Below are positions 31,968 through 39,976 of a stretch of DNA of 64,000 bases, in pieces. Below the pieces are notes generated by a model, which did no database searches, was not told the DNA's origin, and saw only the letters and a list, made by a program, of their open reading frames with translations. This stretch comes from Deferribacter abyssi (GTDB lineage Bacteria; Chrysiogenota; Deferribacteres; Deferribacterales; Deferribacteraceae): NCBI RefSeq assembly GCF_049472655.1, contig NZ_JAQNCS010000005.1:68783-132782 (forward strand). The letters are read 5' to 3'. Within the stretch, counting starts at the first letter, position 1, and every line of letters begins with the position of its first letter. The translations under genes and the position numbers were made by a program.

Positions 31968-33015
31968 TTTTTCTCATGGTGGAAATGTGTATCTTTTTGC
32001 AGAAAAATTAGGATGTAAGCCTGAAGATATAATTGATTTAAGTAGTAATATTTCACCTTTTATCGATGAAATTATTTTAAAGGAAGCTCAAAGCTATCTT
32101 AAATTTTTCAAGCTCCTTCCAAGTTCTCACGGATATTTACTAAAAAAAGAAGTGGCAAGGCGATATGGCATATCATTGAGCCAGGTGGTTTTAGGAGTTG
32201 GAACGAGTGAGTTAATAAAAAATATTTGTTTTCTGTATAAAAACAGGAAATGCTTGATATTCCCACCCACTTACATCGATTATGAAAAGTACGCTACCAT
32301 TTATTCCTTGGATGTTAATTTTTATTATCAGAAAGAAGAGGATGAATTTGAATTACATTGGGAGAAAATAGATTTTTCAAAATATGAAATAGTTTTTATA
32401 TGTAATCCTAACAATCCCACAGGAAAAGTTATTCGCAAAGATGAGCTAATTAAAGTAGTGAGTTTGTATCCTGATACTTTGTTTGTGGTAGATGAGTCTT
32501 ATCTTCCTTTTTTGATGAATGAAGATGAAATGACTCTGTTGGGCATGGAATATAACAATTTGTTAGTTCTAAGGTCTTTTTCAAAGATTTATGGTATGGC
32601 AGGAATTCGATTGGGATTTGCGTATTCTAAAAACACCAGGTTAATTAAAAATATTGAGCGATATAATCTTGAGTGGGGGATAAGCTCCATTTCAGAACAG
32701 ATAGGGGTAAAGCTTTTGTCGATAGATACAAAAAAGATTGCTAAACAGATAGATGAGATAAAATGTAAATCTTTTGAGAGATTGATGCAGATTGATGGTA
32801 TCAAAGTTTATCCTTCAGATACAAATTTTTTACTTATTAAACTGTTAGAAAAAGATAGCGATTATGTTGTCAATGAATTATTAAAGGAAAAAATTCTTGT
32901 TAGAAACTGTAAAAATATCAGAGGACTTAATAATACTTTTATCCGCATATCGATAAAGGAAAAGAAAAAGATGGATTATTTTATCAAGGTTTTTGAAAGG
33001 ATTTTAAATGGGTAA
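31960..33015 (+). CDS. cobD: L-threonine-O-3-phosphate decarboxylase (CobD-type aminotransferase)
   Basis: 351 residues, PLP-dependent fold type I. It opens with FSHGGNVYLFAEKLG and DIIDLSSNISPF, as in Salmonella CobD. CNPNNPTGKV, VVDESYLPF and VLRSFSKIYGMAGIRLGF (with the PLP lysine) follow. It makes aminopropanol phosphate for the nucleotide loop. The start is TTG 31960, supported by CAGGAG 6 nt upstream and an 8-nt overlap with cobS; no ATG gives the conserved N-terminus. A histidinol-phosphate aminotransferase is the alternative, disfavoured by context. Confidence 0.88.
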   Translation: MLDFSHGGNVYLFAEKLGCKPEDIIDLSSNISPFIDEIILKEAQSYLKFFKLLPSSHGYLLKKEVARRYGISLSQVVLGVGTSELIKNICFLYKNRKCLIFPPTYIDYEKYATIYSLDVNFYYQKEEDEFELHWEKIDFSKYEIVFICNPNNPTGKVIRKDELIKVVSLYPDTLFVVDESYLPFLMNEDEMTLLGMEYNNLLVLRSFSKIYGMAGIRLGFAYSKNTRLIKNIERYNLEWGISSISEQIGVKLLSIDTKKIAKQIDEIKCKSFERLMQIDGIKVYPSDTNFLLIKLLEKDSDYVVNELLKEKILVRNCKNIRGLNNTFIRISIKEKKKMDYFIKVFERILNG

Positions 33016-34450
33016 GAAGAAGCATATAATGATTCAAGGGACAGGCTCTGGAGTAGGTAAAACTGTTTTGGTCGCAGGGCTTTGCAGACTGCTTACAAAT
33101 AAAGGGTACAAGACAGCACCTTTTAAAGCTCAAAATATGGCGCTCAATTCTGGAGTAACTTTTGACGGGCTTGAAATGGGAAGAGCACAAATTTTGCAGG
33201 CTGAAGCGTGTAAAATGTTGCCTGATGTTAGAATGAATCCTATCCTTTTGAAGCCAACAGGTATTGGAATGTCTCAGATCATTAGATTAGGTAAACCTTA
33301 CAAAACTGTTTCTTATAGGGATTATTACAAATTTCATAATGAGAATTTGCAGGTTGTAAAAGAAGCATTTGAATCATTGGAAAGTGAAAACGACTTTTTA
33401 ATCATTGAAGGGGCAGGTTCACCTGCTGAAATAAATCTTCAAAAATATGATATTGTGAATATGAAAATGGCAGAGATTGCTGATGCAAAGGTTTATATTG
33501 TGGGTGACATTGATAGAGGAGGGGTTTTTGCTTCTCTCAAAGGTACTTATGATTTAATTGAAGAAAAGTATAAAAGTTATGTTAAAGGATTTATTATCAA
33601 TAAATTTAGAGGAGATTTGTCCCTTCTTGCGCCAGCATTTGAGCTTTTTAAATCATATTGTCCCATACCGATTAAAGGGGTAATTCCTTATTTTGAGCAT
33701 TGTTTAGAGGATGAAGATTCTCAAGGGTTGAAAAATAGTGTTGATAAGAAAAGTGCCGAAATAAAGATTGGTGTCATAAAATTGAAATATTTATCAAATT
33801 TCACTGATTTTTTACCTTTACAAATTGTAGATAACGTAATGTTGAAATATACGGATGATCCTGATGAGCTTGACAGCTTCGATGCCATCATAATTCCTGG
33901 CTCGAAAAATAGTATCCTTGATATGAGCTTTTTAAAAGAAAAAGGGCTTTTTGAGAAGATAAAATCATTATACGGGAAGAAACTGATTATGGGGATTTGT
34001 GGTGGATTTCAGATGTTGGGAGATGAGATTATTGATGAAGATGGTGTAGAAGATTCTGGGAATATGGATGGTTTCGGATTCGTGCATATGAAAACTTTAT
34101 TTGATAGAGAAAAGATTTTGAGAAGAAAAGAGTATATAGCATCAGGTGATTATTTCACTGGGAAGATTTCGGGTTATGAAATTCACCATGGTAGAAGTAT
34201 AATACATGATGATCGTGTGGAAAATTTATTAATCGAAAATGGGTTGCTTATTTATGATAGGGAAAATAGAGTTATCGGCACTTATCTGCATGGGATTTTT
34301 GAAAATGCAGATTTTATAAAGTTCTTTTTTAAGCTTTTAAACAAAAATGTGGAAATTTCCAAAACATATTTTGAGATGAAAGAGGAGTCTCTTGAGAGGC
34401 TCGCATCAATATTAGAAGAAACGCTATGGAACAATATAAAAAATGATTGA
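33008..34450 (+). CDS. cobQ: Cobyric acid synthase
   Basis: 480 residues, glutamine-dependent. MIQGTGSGVGKTVLVAGLCRLL is the ATP-binding start, PFKAQNMALNSGVT is a family hallmark, and the amidotransferase domain has its Cys in IMGICGGFQMLG and its His in GTYLHGIFEN. It amidates side chains b, d, e and g. The ATG overlaps cobD by 8 nt and the 3' end overlaps cbiB by 8 nt. Confidence 0.95.
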   Translation: MGKKKHIMIQGTGSGVGKTVLVAGLCRLLTNKGYKTAPFKAQNMALNSGVTFDGLEMGRAQILQAEACKMLPDVRMNPILLKPTGIGMSQIIRLGKPYKTVSYRDYYKFHNENLQVVKEAFESLESENDFLIIEGAGSPAEINLQKYDIVNMKMAEIADAKVYIVGDIDRGGVFASLKGTYDLIEEKYKSYVKGFIINKFRGDLSLLAPAFELFKSYCPIPIKGVIPYFEHCLEDEDSQGLKNSVDKKSAEIKIGVIKLKYLSNFTDFLPLQIVDNVMLKYTDDPDELDSFDAIIIPGSKNSILDMSFLKEKGLFEKIKSLYGKKLIMGICGGFQMLGDEIIDEDGVEDSGNMDGFGFVHMKTLFDREKILRRKEYIASGDYFTGKISGYEIHHGRSIIHDDRVENLLIENGLLIYDRENRVIGTYLHGIFENADFIKFFFKLLNKNVEISKTYFEMKEESLERLASILEETLWNNIKND

Positions 34451-35372
34451 ACCTTTAACTTTAGCAGTATTAATAGATATTATTTTCGGAGAATTACCAA
34501 ACAGGTTTCACCCTGTGGCTTTAATCGGAAAAATGATCTCATATTATGAAAAGATTTTTTATAAAGTAGGAAATAAAGTTTTTGGCGGTGTTTTTCTTTT
34601 CATTGCATCCCAATTAACCGTTTTGTCAGTGATATATTTGCTTTCAAAGATGTTTAAAGGGAATCAGTTTCTTCTTTTTTCTTTCAAGACATTTGTTTTT
34701 TACTCATTTTTATCAATAAAGGGGATGAAAGATCATGCAATGGAAATTTTTTATCTCTTGTTTCATGATGTAGAAGAAGCAAAAAAGAGATTGAAATATA
34801 TTGTGAGCAGGGATGTGGATGGGATGGACGAGGAAAAGATAGTAAAATCAGTGGTGGAATCTGTTGGTGAAAATTTTAATGATGCCTTTTTTGCTCCAAT
34901 TATATATGCAGCTGTTTTTGGAGTTTATGGCATTGCATTTTATAGAGTAGCCAATACACTTGATGCGATGGTAGGATATAGAAATGAAAAGTATGAAAAA
35001 TTCGGTAAATTTTCAGCAAAAGCAGATGATATCTTAAATTATATTCCGGCAAGAATGCAGATTGTACCACTCATTTTATCGGCAGAATTACTTTTTAAAA
35101 GGGGTAAGGAGGCGTTTGGTACTTTTTTAAAATTTAAGAATACGTTATCAAGTCCAAATGCAGGGTGTGGTATTTCCATATTTGCCGGTGCTCTAAACAT
35201 AACCTTAGGTGGAGATACACGTTATTTTGGAAAACTCGTTAAAAAGCCTAATATTGCAGGAGGAGATGAGAAAATAATTCCTTTTAAAATTTTAGATGCT
35301 ACTGAATTGTATTTTTCCGCTGCAATATTGACTTTAATATTTTATGAAGCCATCAAATTACTGTATATTTGA
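34443..35372 (+). CDS. cbiB: Adenosylcobinamide-phosphate synthase (CbiB)
   Basis: 309 residues, membrane protein with several spans. DIIFGELPNRFHPVALIGKMI opens as in CbiB, and SRDVDGMDEEKIVKSVVESVGENFNDAFFAPI and NTLDAMVGYRNEKYEKFGKFSAKADDILNYIPARM are conserved cytoplasmic loops. It attaches aminopropanol (phosphate) to adenosylcobyric acid. It is followed by a 45-nt gap before sirC. Confidence 0.93.
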   Translation: MIEPLTLAVLIDIIFGELPNRFHPVALIGKMISYYEKIFYKVGNKVFGGVFLFIASQLTVLSVIYLLSKMFKGNQFLLFSFKTFVFYSFLSIKGMKDHAMEIFYLLFHDVEEAKKRLKYIVSRDVDGMDEEKIVKSVVESVGENFNDAFFAPIIYAAVFGVYGIAFYRVANTLDAMVGYRNEKYEKFGKFSAKADDILNYIPARMQIVPLILSAELLFKRGKEAFGTFLKFKNTLSSPNAGCGISIFAGALNITLGGDTRYFGKLVKKPNIAGGDEKIIPFKILDATELYFSAAILTLIFYEAIKLLYI

Positions 35373-35417
35373 TGGAAAAAGTTGCATTCTGAATTAAATA
35401 TGTAGGTATGTGCTTGT

Positions 35418-35873
35418 ATGTATCCGTTGATGTTTAAATTAACTGGGAAAAAAGTGGTTTCTGTGGGCGGGGGAAAGGTGGCCAGTAGAAAAATCAGATC
35501 TCTGCTTACACTCTCAATGCCTGCAATTACGGTTGTTTCTGATAGGATTGATGATAGTTTAAAAAAACTCTGTGATGAAGGTAAGATTTACTGGATTAGG
35601 TCGAAATTTGATGAAAATGTTATAGATGAAAAATTTGATTTTGCCTTTATTTGTACAAATGATAAAGAGACTAATGAAAGGGCAGCTGATTTTTTTATAA
35701 AAAAAGGAATTCCTGTAAATGTCTGTGATGATAAGGAACTTTCAACATTTTTCATGCCTGCAGTGTTTGAAGAGAAAGATTTTGTAGTTGCGATTTCTAC
35801 AAAAGGTAAATCCCCTACTGATTCTAAAGAAGTAAAGGAGCTATTAAAAAATTGTCTGAAGAAAAGAAGTTGA
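35418..35873 (+). CDS. sirC: Precorrin-2 dehydrogenase (SirC/Met8-type)
   Basis: 151 residues, the NAD-binding half of siroheme synthase only: FKLTGKKVVSVGGGKVASRKIRSL near the start and NVCDDKELSTFFMPAVFEEKDFVVAISTKGKSP in the middle. It oxidises precorrin-2 to sirohydrochlorin, the substrate for the cobalt chelatase. No ferrochelatase or methylase domain is fused. Its 3' end overlaps cbiD by 22 nt. Confidence 0.9.
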   Translation: MYPLMFKLTGKKVVSVGGGKVASRKIRSLLTLSMPAITVVSDRIDDSLKKLCDEGKIYWIRSKFDENVIDEKFDFAFICTNDKETNERAADFFIKKGIPVNVCDDKELSTFFMPAVFEEKDFVVAISTKGKSPTDSKEVKELLKNCLKKRS

Positions 35874-36847
35874 AAACTGGGATTACAACAGGCACGGCTG
35901 CCACAGCAGCAGCAAAAGGAGCTTTAATAAAAATTTTGAAAGGTGTGATTCCTGATAAGGTGGATGTTGTTTTGCCTGATAAAAGAATTTTGGAAATTCC
36001 GTTGATTTTGAAGAATGATATGGTAGGTGTAAAGAAGTGGAGTGGGGATGATCCTGATGTGACGGATGGAATTGAAATATTTGCAAAGGTGGATTTCACT
36101 AAAGATGATGGTGTGGTTCAGATAAAAGGTGGAGAAGGTGTAGGGGTGGCAACTAAACCGGGTTTGCAGATAAAAGTTGGAGAGGCTGCCATAAACCCTG
36201 CACCTAGGCGAATGATTGAAGAAAATTTGAAGCCTCTTTTACCAGAAGGGGTTGGGGTAAAAGTAACCATCATAGTACCTGATGGTCTCAAAATAGCAGA
36301 GAAGACATTTAATAGCAGACTGGGAATTGTGGGTGGGATTTCGATAATAGGTACTACAGGTATTGTAAAACCTATGAGTTTAGAAGCTTTAATCCAGACA
36401 ATAAAATGCGAGATAGATGTTTTGCTTGCCTCAAAAGTAAAGGATATCTGGTTGGTGCCTGGAAATATTGGGGAAAAGTGTTTAAAAGTTTTTATGGATA
36501 TAGAGACAGTTATTGTAAGCAATTATTTTGAGGATGCATTAAGTTATTTAAGAGAGAGGCAGGTTGAAAAAGTTGGTATAGCAGGTCATCCAGGGAAAAT
36601 TGCAAAACTTGCCATGGGTTATTTCAATACTCATTCAAAAAATTCTCCTCAGGCAAATAGTTATATAAAAAATGTTTTAAATGTAGACGACGATTTTAAT
36701 ACTGTGGAAGAGATTTGTGACAAGTACTGTTTTGATAAAATAGCTGAAGAAGTTAGTAAAAAAGTGAAAGAGCGTTATGGGTTTTCAAAAGTGAATGTGA
36801 TACTTTTTGATATGAAATGTAGGTTGGTAGGGAAATTCTATGATTAA
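35852..36847 (+). CDS. cbiD: Cobalt-precorrin-5B C1-methyltransferase
   Basis: 331 residues with KTGITTGTAATAAAKGA at the N-terminus, the GGEGVGVATKPGLQIKVGEAAINPAPR block and the VGIAGHPGKIAKLAMGYFNTHS motif, all CbiD hallmarks. It adds the C1 methyl after ring contraction in the anaerobic route, so its presence identifies the cobalt-early pathway. The start is TTG 35852 inside sirC; AAGGAG lies 12 nt upstream, a long spacing. Confidence 0.95.
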   Translation: MSEEKKLKTGITTGTAATAAAKGALIKILKGVIPDKVDVVLPDKRILEIPLILKNDMVGVKKWSGDDPDVTDGIEIFAKVDFTKDDGVVQIKGGEGVGVATKPGLQIKVGEAAINPAPRRMIEENLKPLLPEGVGVKVTIIVPDGLKIAEKTFNSRLGIVGGISIIGTTGIVKPMSLEALIQTIKCEIDVLLASKVKDIWLVPGNIGEKCLKVFMDIETVIVSNYFEDALSYLRERQVEKVGIAGHPGKIAKLAMGYFNTHSKNSPQANSYIKNVLNVDDDFNTVEEICDKYCFDKIAEEVSKKVKERYGFSKVNVILFDMKCRLVGKFYD

Positions 36848-37478
36848 AAAAAATATTTATATCATTTCTGCCGGATGTGGAAATAAGGAATATCTTACTT
36901 TGAAGGCGGTTAGAACTGTAGAAAAAATGGATTATCTTATAGGGCCTGAAAGGTTTAAAGATTTTTTTCCACAGAAAAAATATATTATTACCAAAAAAGT
37001 TGTGGAACATACTGTTAAAATTATAGAAAATGATGTAGAAAACCTTATTGGTGTAATAGTGTCTGGTGATGCAGGTTTTTTTTCCTTAGCAAAAATTTTA
37101 TATAAAAAATTTAGTGGACGTATTGCTGAGGTAGTGCCTGGGATATCCAGTATGCAAGCAGCCATGGCAAAACTTTGCAAATCCTATGAGAATATGGAGT
37201 TTTTTTCTATACATGGGAGAGACAATGATACCCTAGAATTGTTGAAGGAGAAAATATCATTTTGCCTAAATTTTAATCACAACCTTTACATCCTTTGTGA
37301 TAACAGCAATTCCGCTTTGGAAATATTGAAGAAAAATATATATCTTATTGATAAATTTAGAGTATTTGTTGTTAATGATGTAGGGATGGATACGGAGAAG
37401 ATTGTAGAAGTGGTTTCTTTGGAGAGAATTGAACAAGAATCCTTGAATCTTCATGCACTATATTTGGAGGTAAAATGA
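36840..37478 (+). CDS. cbiE: Cobalt-precorrin-7 C5-methyltransferase
   Basis: 212 residues, tetrapyrrole methylase fold: ISAGCGNKEYLTLKAVRTVEKMDYLIGPERF, VSGDAGFFSLAK, EVVPGISSMQAAMAKL and the CbiE-typical FSIHGRD. It adds the C5 methyl. There is no fused or neighbouring CbiT domain for C15 methylation and decarboxylation. The ATG overlaps cbiD by 8 nt. Confidence 0.88.
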   Translation: MIKKNIYIISAGCGNKEYLTLKAVRTVEKMDYLIGPERFKDFFPQKKYIITKKVVEHTVKIIENDVENLIGVIVSGDAGFFSLAKILYKKFSGRIAEVVPGISSMQAAMAKLCKSYENMEFFSIHGRDNDTLELLKEKISFCLNFNHNLYILCDNSNSALEILKKNIYLIDKFRVFVVNDVGMDTEKIVEVVSLERIEQESLNLHALYLEVK

Positions 37479-38263
37479 TAGATAAAAAGGTATATTTCAT
37501 CGGAGCAGGCCCGGGGGATGCAGAGCTGATTACATTAAAGGGGTATAATATATTGAAACATGTAGATGTTGTGATTTATGCAGGTTCTCTTGTGAATAAA
37601 GAGATTTTGAAATATGCCCCTGCTAATGCCGAGTTTTTTGACTCTTCATCCATGAATCTGGATGAAATTGTGGATAAAATGTATAAATCTTTTAAAACCG
37701 GTAAAATTGTTGTTCGTTTGCATACCGGTGATCCATCCATATATGGTGCTACTTACGAGCAAATGATAGAGCTTGATAAATTGGGGGTACCGTATGAAGT
37801 AGTACCCGGAGTTACTTCTCTTTTTGCTGCTGCGGCTAAGTTGAAAGTCGAATTAACAGCACCAGATATATCTCAGACTATTGTTATTAGTAGAGTGGAA
37901 GGAAGAACTGGAGTACCGGAAAATGAAGCTCTTGACAGGCTTCTTTCTCACGGTGGAACTTTTGTGTTTTATCTTTCAGCTAAAAATGTGGAAAAGATTA
38001 AAAATAAGTTTTTGGAAAAAGGGTGGAGTAATGATACACCTGTGGCCATATGCTACAAGGTAAGCTGGAATGATGAAAAAATAATAAATTGCACGATAGA
38101 GAATTTGCCTGACAAAATGGATAAAGAAGGTATTCGTAAGCATGCCTTAATAATTGTGGGAAATGTTTTGGATAAATCTTTGATTAAACAATATTCAAGA
38201 CTTTATGATAAGGATTTTGAACATGAATACAGAAAAAAAGGTAGCCGTAATAGCGATAACTAA
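37475..38263 (+). CDS. cbiF: Cobalt-precorrin-4 C11-methyltransferase
   Basis: 262 residues: KVYFIGAGPGDAELITLKGYNILKHVDVVIYAGSLVN, RLHTGDPSIYGATYEQM and EVVPGVTSLFAAAAKLKVELTAPDISQTIVISRVEGRT, all very close to the CbiF/CobM pattern. It adds the C11 methyl. It starts ATGA overlapping cbiE. Confidence 0.95.
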   Translation: MIDKKVYFIGAGPGDAELITLKGYNILKHVDVVIYAGSLVNKEILKYAPANAEFFDSSSMNLDEIVDKMYKSFKTGKIVVRLHTGDPSIYGATYEQMIELDKLGVPYEVVPGVTSLFAAAAKLKVELTAPDISQTIVISRVEGRTGVPENEALDRLLSHGGTFVFYLSAKNVEKIKNKFLEKGWSNDTPVAICYKVSWNDEKIINCTIENLPDKMDKEGIRKHALIIVGNVLDKSLIKQYSRLYDKDFEHEYRKKGSRNSDN

Positions 38264-39008
38264 AAAAGGGTGTATTCTTGGAAGGTTGATTAGTTTACAA
38301 CTTAAAGCAGATTTTTTTGTGCCTGAAAAATTCTTCCCTGAATTTGGTGATAAATCTTTTGATTCTCTAAAAGAGGTATTTGCACACTGTTTTAGTTATT
38401 ATGAGGGAGTCGTGGCTGTTATGGCACAGGGGATTGTTTCCAGGATGATAGATGGTTTATTAAAAGATAAATTCAGTGATCCTGCGGTGGTTGTTTGTGA
38501 TGAGGTTGGCAGGTTTGCTATCAGCATGTTATCAGGACATGAGGGTGGAGCAAATGAACTCACTTTTCTGGTTAGTTCCATAACGGGAGCTGAGCCTGTG
38601 ATAACAACAGCCAGTGAGGCTAATAAGATTTATGTGGCAGGTGTGGGGTGTAGAAAAGGGGTATCCAAAGAAAAAGTGATAGATTCCATTAAAGAAGCGG
38701 CAAAGCTTGCCAATATAAACTTGAGTGATTTAAGGGTTATAGCATCCTGCTGGTATAAGATAAATGAGGAGGGATTATTAGAAGCTGCAGAGGAGCTTGG
38801 GTGTTATATCCGTTTTCTACCTAAACATTTATATGAGAACGATCTATACAATTTTAAAGAGAGTAGTGCAAATAAATATCTGGGGATAAAAGGTGTGGCA
38901 GAGCCTTCTGCACTACTATCAGCAAGAAATCCGGAGCTTGTTTTGAGAAAGACCATTTTTGATAAGGTCACAGTGGCCATTGTGAAAGAGAGGTTGATAA
39001 ATGGGTAA
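38223..39008 (+). CDS. cbiG: Cobalt-precorrin-5A hydrolase, shortened
   Basis: 261 residues from ATG 38223 (AAGGA 8 nt upstream), inside the end of cbiF. The N-terminal domain has YEGVVAVMAQGIVSRMI, VVVCDEVGRFAISMLSGHEGGANELT; the C-terminal domain has YVAGVGCRKGVSKEKVIDSI, IASCWYKINEEGL and AEPSALLSA. Typical CbiG proteins are about 330-350 residues. The middle domain is nearly absent here and the two conserved ends sit close together. It opens the delta-lactone and releases acetaldehyde. Confidence 0.88.
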   Translation: MNTEKKVAVIAITKKGCILGRLISLQLKADFFVPEKFFPEFGDKSFDSLKEVFAHCFSYYEGVVAVMAQGIVSRMIDGLLKDKFSDPAVVVCDEVGRFAISMLSGHEGGANELTFLVSSITGAEPVITTASEANKIYVAGVGCRKGVSKEKVIDSIKEAAKLANINLSDLRVIASCWYKINEEGLLEAAEELGCYIRFLPKHLYENDLYNFKESSANKYLGIKGVAEPSALLSARNPELVLRKTIFDKVTVAIVKERLING

Positions 39009-39762
39009 GCTGTTTGTGGTAGGTATAGGACCAGGCGGTATTGATTTGATAAGTGAAAGAGGTGTTCTTGCAATAAAGAAAAGTAATTTGATTTGTGGCT
39101 ACAAAAGATATGTGGAGTTGATTACAGATTTAATTAATGGGAAGGAAATTTTCACAAATATTATGAAAGGTGAAATGGAAAGAGTAAAATTTGCCATAAA
39201 TAGAGCGAAAAGGGGTGATACCGTTTCTCTTGTTTGTGGTGGTGATGCATCTTTGTATTCTTTGGCTTCTCTTGTTTTTGAGATGAGTGATGATTTTGAA
39301 AATATTGAGGTTATACCGGGGATAACTGCTGCAATGGCAGCCAGTGCGAAGCTTGGTGCACCCATTTGTGAAGATATTGTGTTTTTATCCCTTTCAGATC
39401 TCTTAACCCCCTGGAAGGTAATAGAAAGAAGAGTGGATGCAATCAATTTTGGAGACTTTGTTACTGCCATTTACAACCCCAGAAGTAAAAAACGAAAAGA
39501 TTATTTAAAATTTGTATTGGAAAAGTTTTATCAAGAGAGAGGAGATTTGATTTGTGGAGTGATAAGAAATTGTGAAAGAGAAGATGAAGAAGTTAAAATT
39601 TGGCGTATTAGTGAATTTGAATACGATTTTGTCGATATGTCAACTATCATTATTGTAGGTAACACTAAAACTTATCTTAAAAACGACAAAATGATCACTT
39701 CCAGAGGTTATTTGGATAAATACAAAAAGTTCAATGTTCAAAGTTCAGGGTTCAAAGTTTAA
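39001..39762 (+). CDS. cbiH: Cobalt-precorrin-3 (C17) methyltransferase
   Basis: 253 residues: LFVVGIGPGGIDLISERGVLAIKKSNLICGYKRYVELI, LVCGGDASLYSLASLV, VIPGITAAMAASAKLGAPICEDIVFLSLSDLLTPW and YNPRSKKRKDYL are typical CbiH/CobJ segments. It contracts the ring and adds the C17 methyl. The last ten or so codons are written by a 7-nt tandem repeat (39729-39763), so the extreme C-terminus (FNVQSSGFKV) is probably not ancestral. It is the last gene of the second cobamide operon. Confidence 0.93.
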   Translation: MGKLFVVGIGPGGIDLISERGVLAIKKSNLICGYKRYVELITDLINGKEIFTNIMKGEMERVKFAINRAKRGDTVSLVCGGDASLYSLASLVFEMSDDFENIEVIPGITAAMAASAKLGAPICEDIVFLSLSDLLTPWKVIERRVDAINFGDFVTAIYNPRSKKRKDYLKFVLEKFYQERGDLICGVIRNCEREDEEVKIWRISEFEYDFVDMSTIIIVGNTKTYLKNDKMITSRGYLDKYKKFNVQSSGFKV

Positions 39763-39796
39763 TTTCGTGTAAGTGGAGGTGTAGGTGAAAGTGAGC
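39729..39796 (+). repeat. Stacked heptamer and hexamer tandem arrays at the end of cbiH
   Basis: Five heptamers (GTTCAAT, GTTCAAA, GTTCAGG, GTTCAAA, GTTTAAT; 39729-39763) run through the cbiH stop codon. After three bases come five hexamers (GTGTAA, GTGGAG, GTGTAG, GTGAAA, GTGAGC; 39767-39796). CGTGTA (39766-39771) can pair with TACACG (39810-39815), but no T-run follows. Confidence 0.7.
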
Positions 39797-39910
39797 TTGC
39801 ATCCACATCTACACGTCTTGAGGTTGTTGCACAATGAGATTGTTAAATTTAAACTTACTGATAGATAATAGACTTTCAATTTTTGCACCTTCAGAGTAAC
39901 AACCTTTTAA

Positions 39911-39934
39911 TCATTCTGAGGGTTAGCGAAGAAT
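39911..39934. repeat. CATTCTGAG...AGCGAAGAAT-type dispersed intergenic repeat
   Basis: TCATTCTGAGGGTTAGCGAA followed by GAAT resembles the CATTCTGAGnnnAGCGAAGAAT intergenic element I have seen in many bacterial genomes. ACCTTCAG (39887-39894) upstream can pair with CTGAGGGT (39916-39923). The 39797-39976 gap holds no gene; no terminator was identified for the minus-strand kinase. Confidence 0.4.
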
Positions 39935-39976
39935 TAGTTGTGTTTTACTAAAATGAAATTATATAACACCCTCTAT

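Noticed and set aside
35824..36522. Minus-strand frames opposite cbiD
   Set aside because: Overlap a complete, well-conserved cbiD; composition typical of antisense to coding DNA.
39766..39815. Hairpin CGTGTA/TACACG as terminator of the cobamide operon
   Set aside because: Stem is interrupted and no T-run follows; better explained by the hexamer array.
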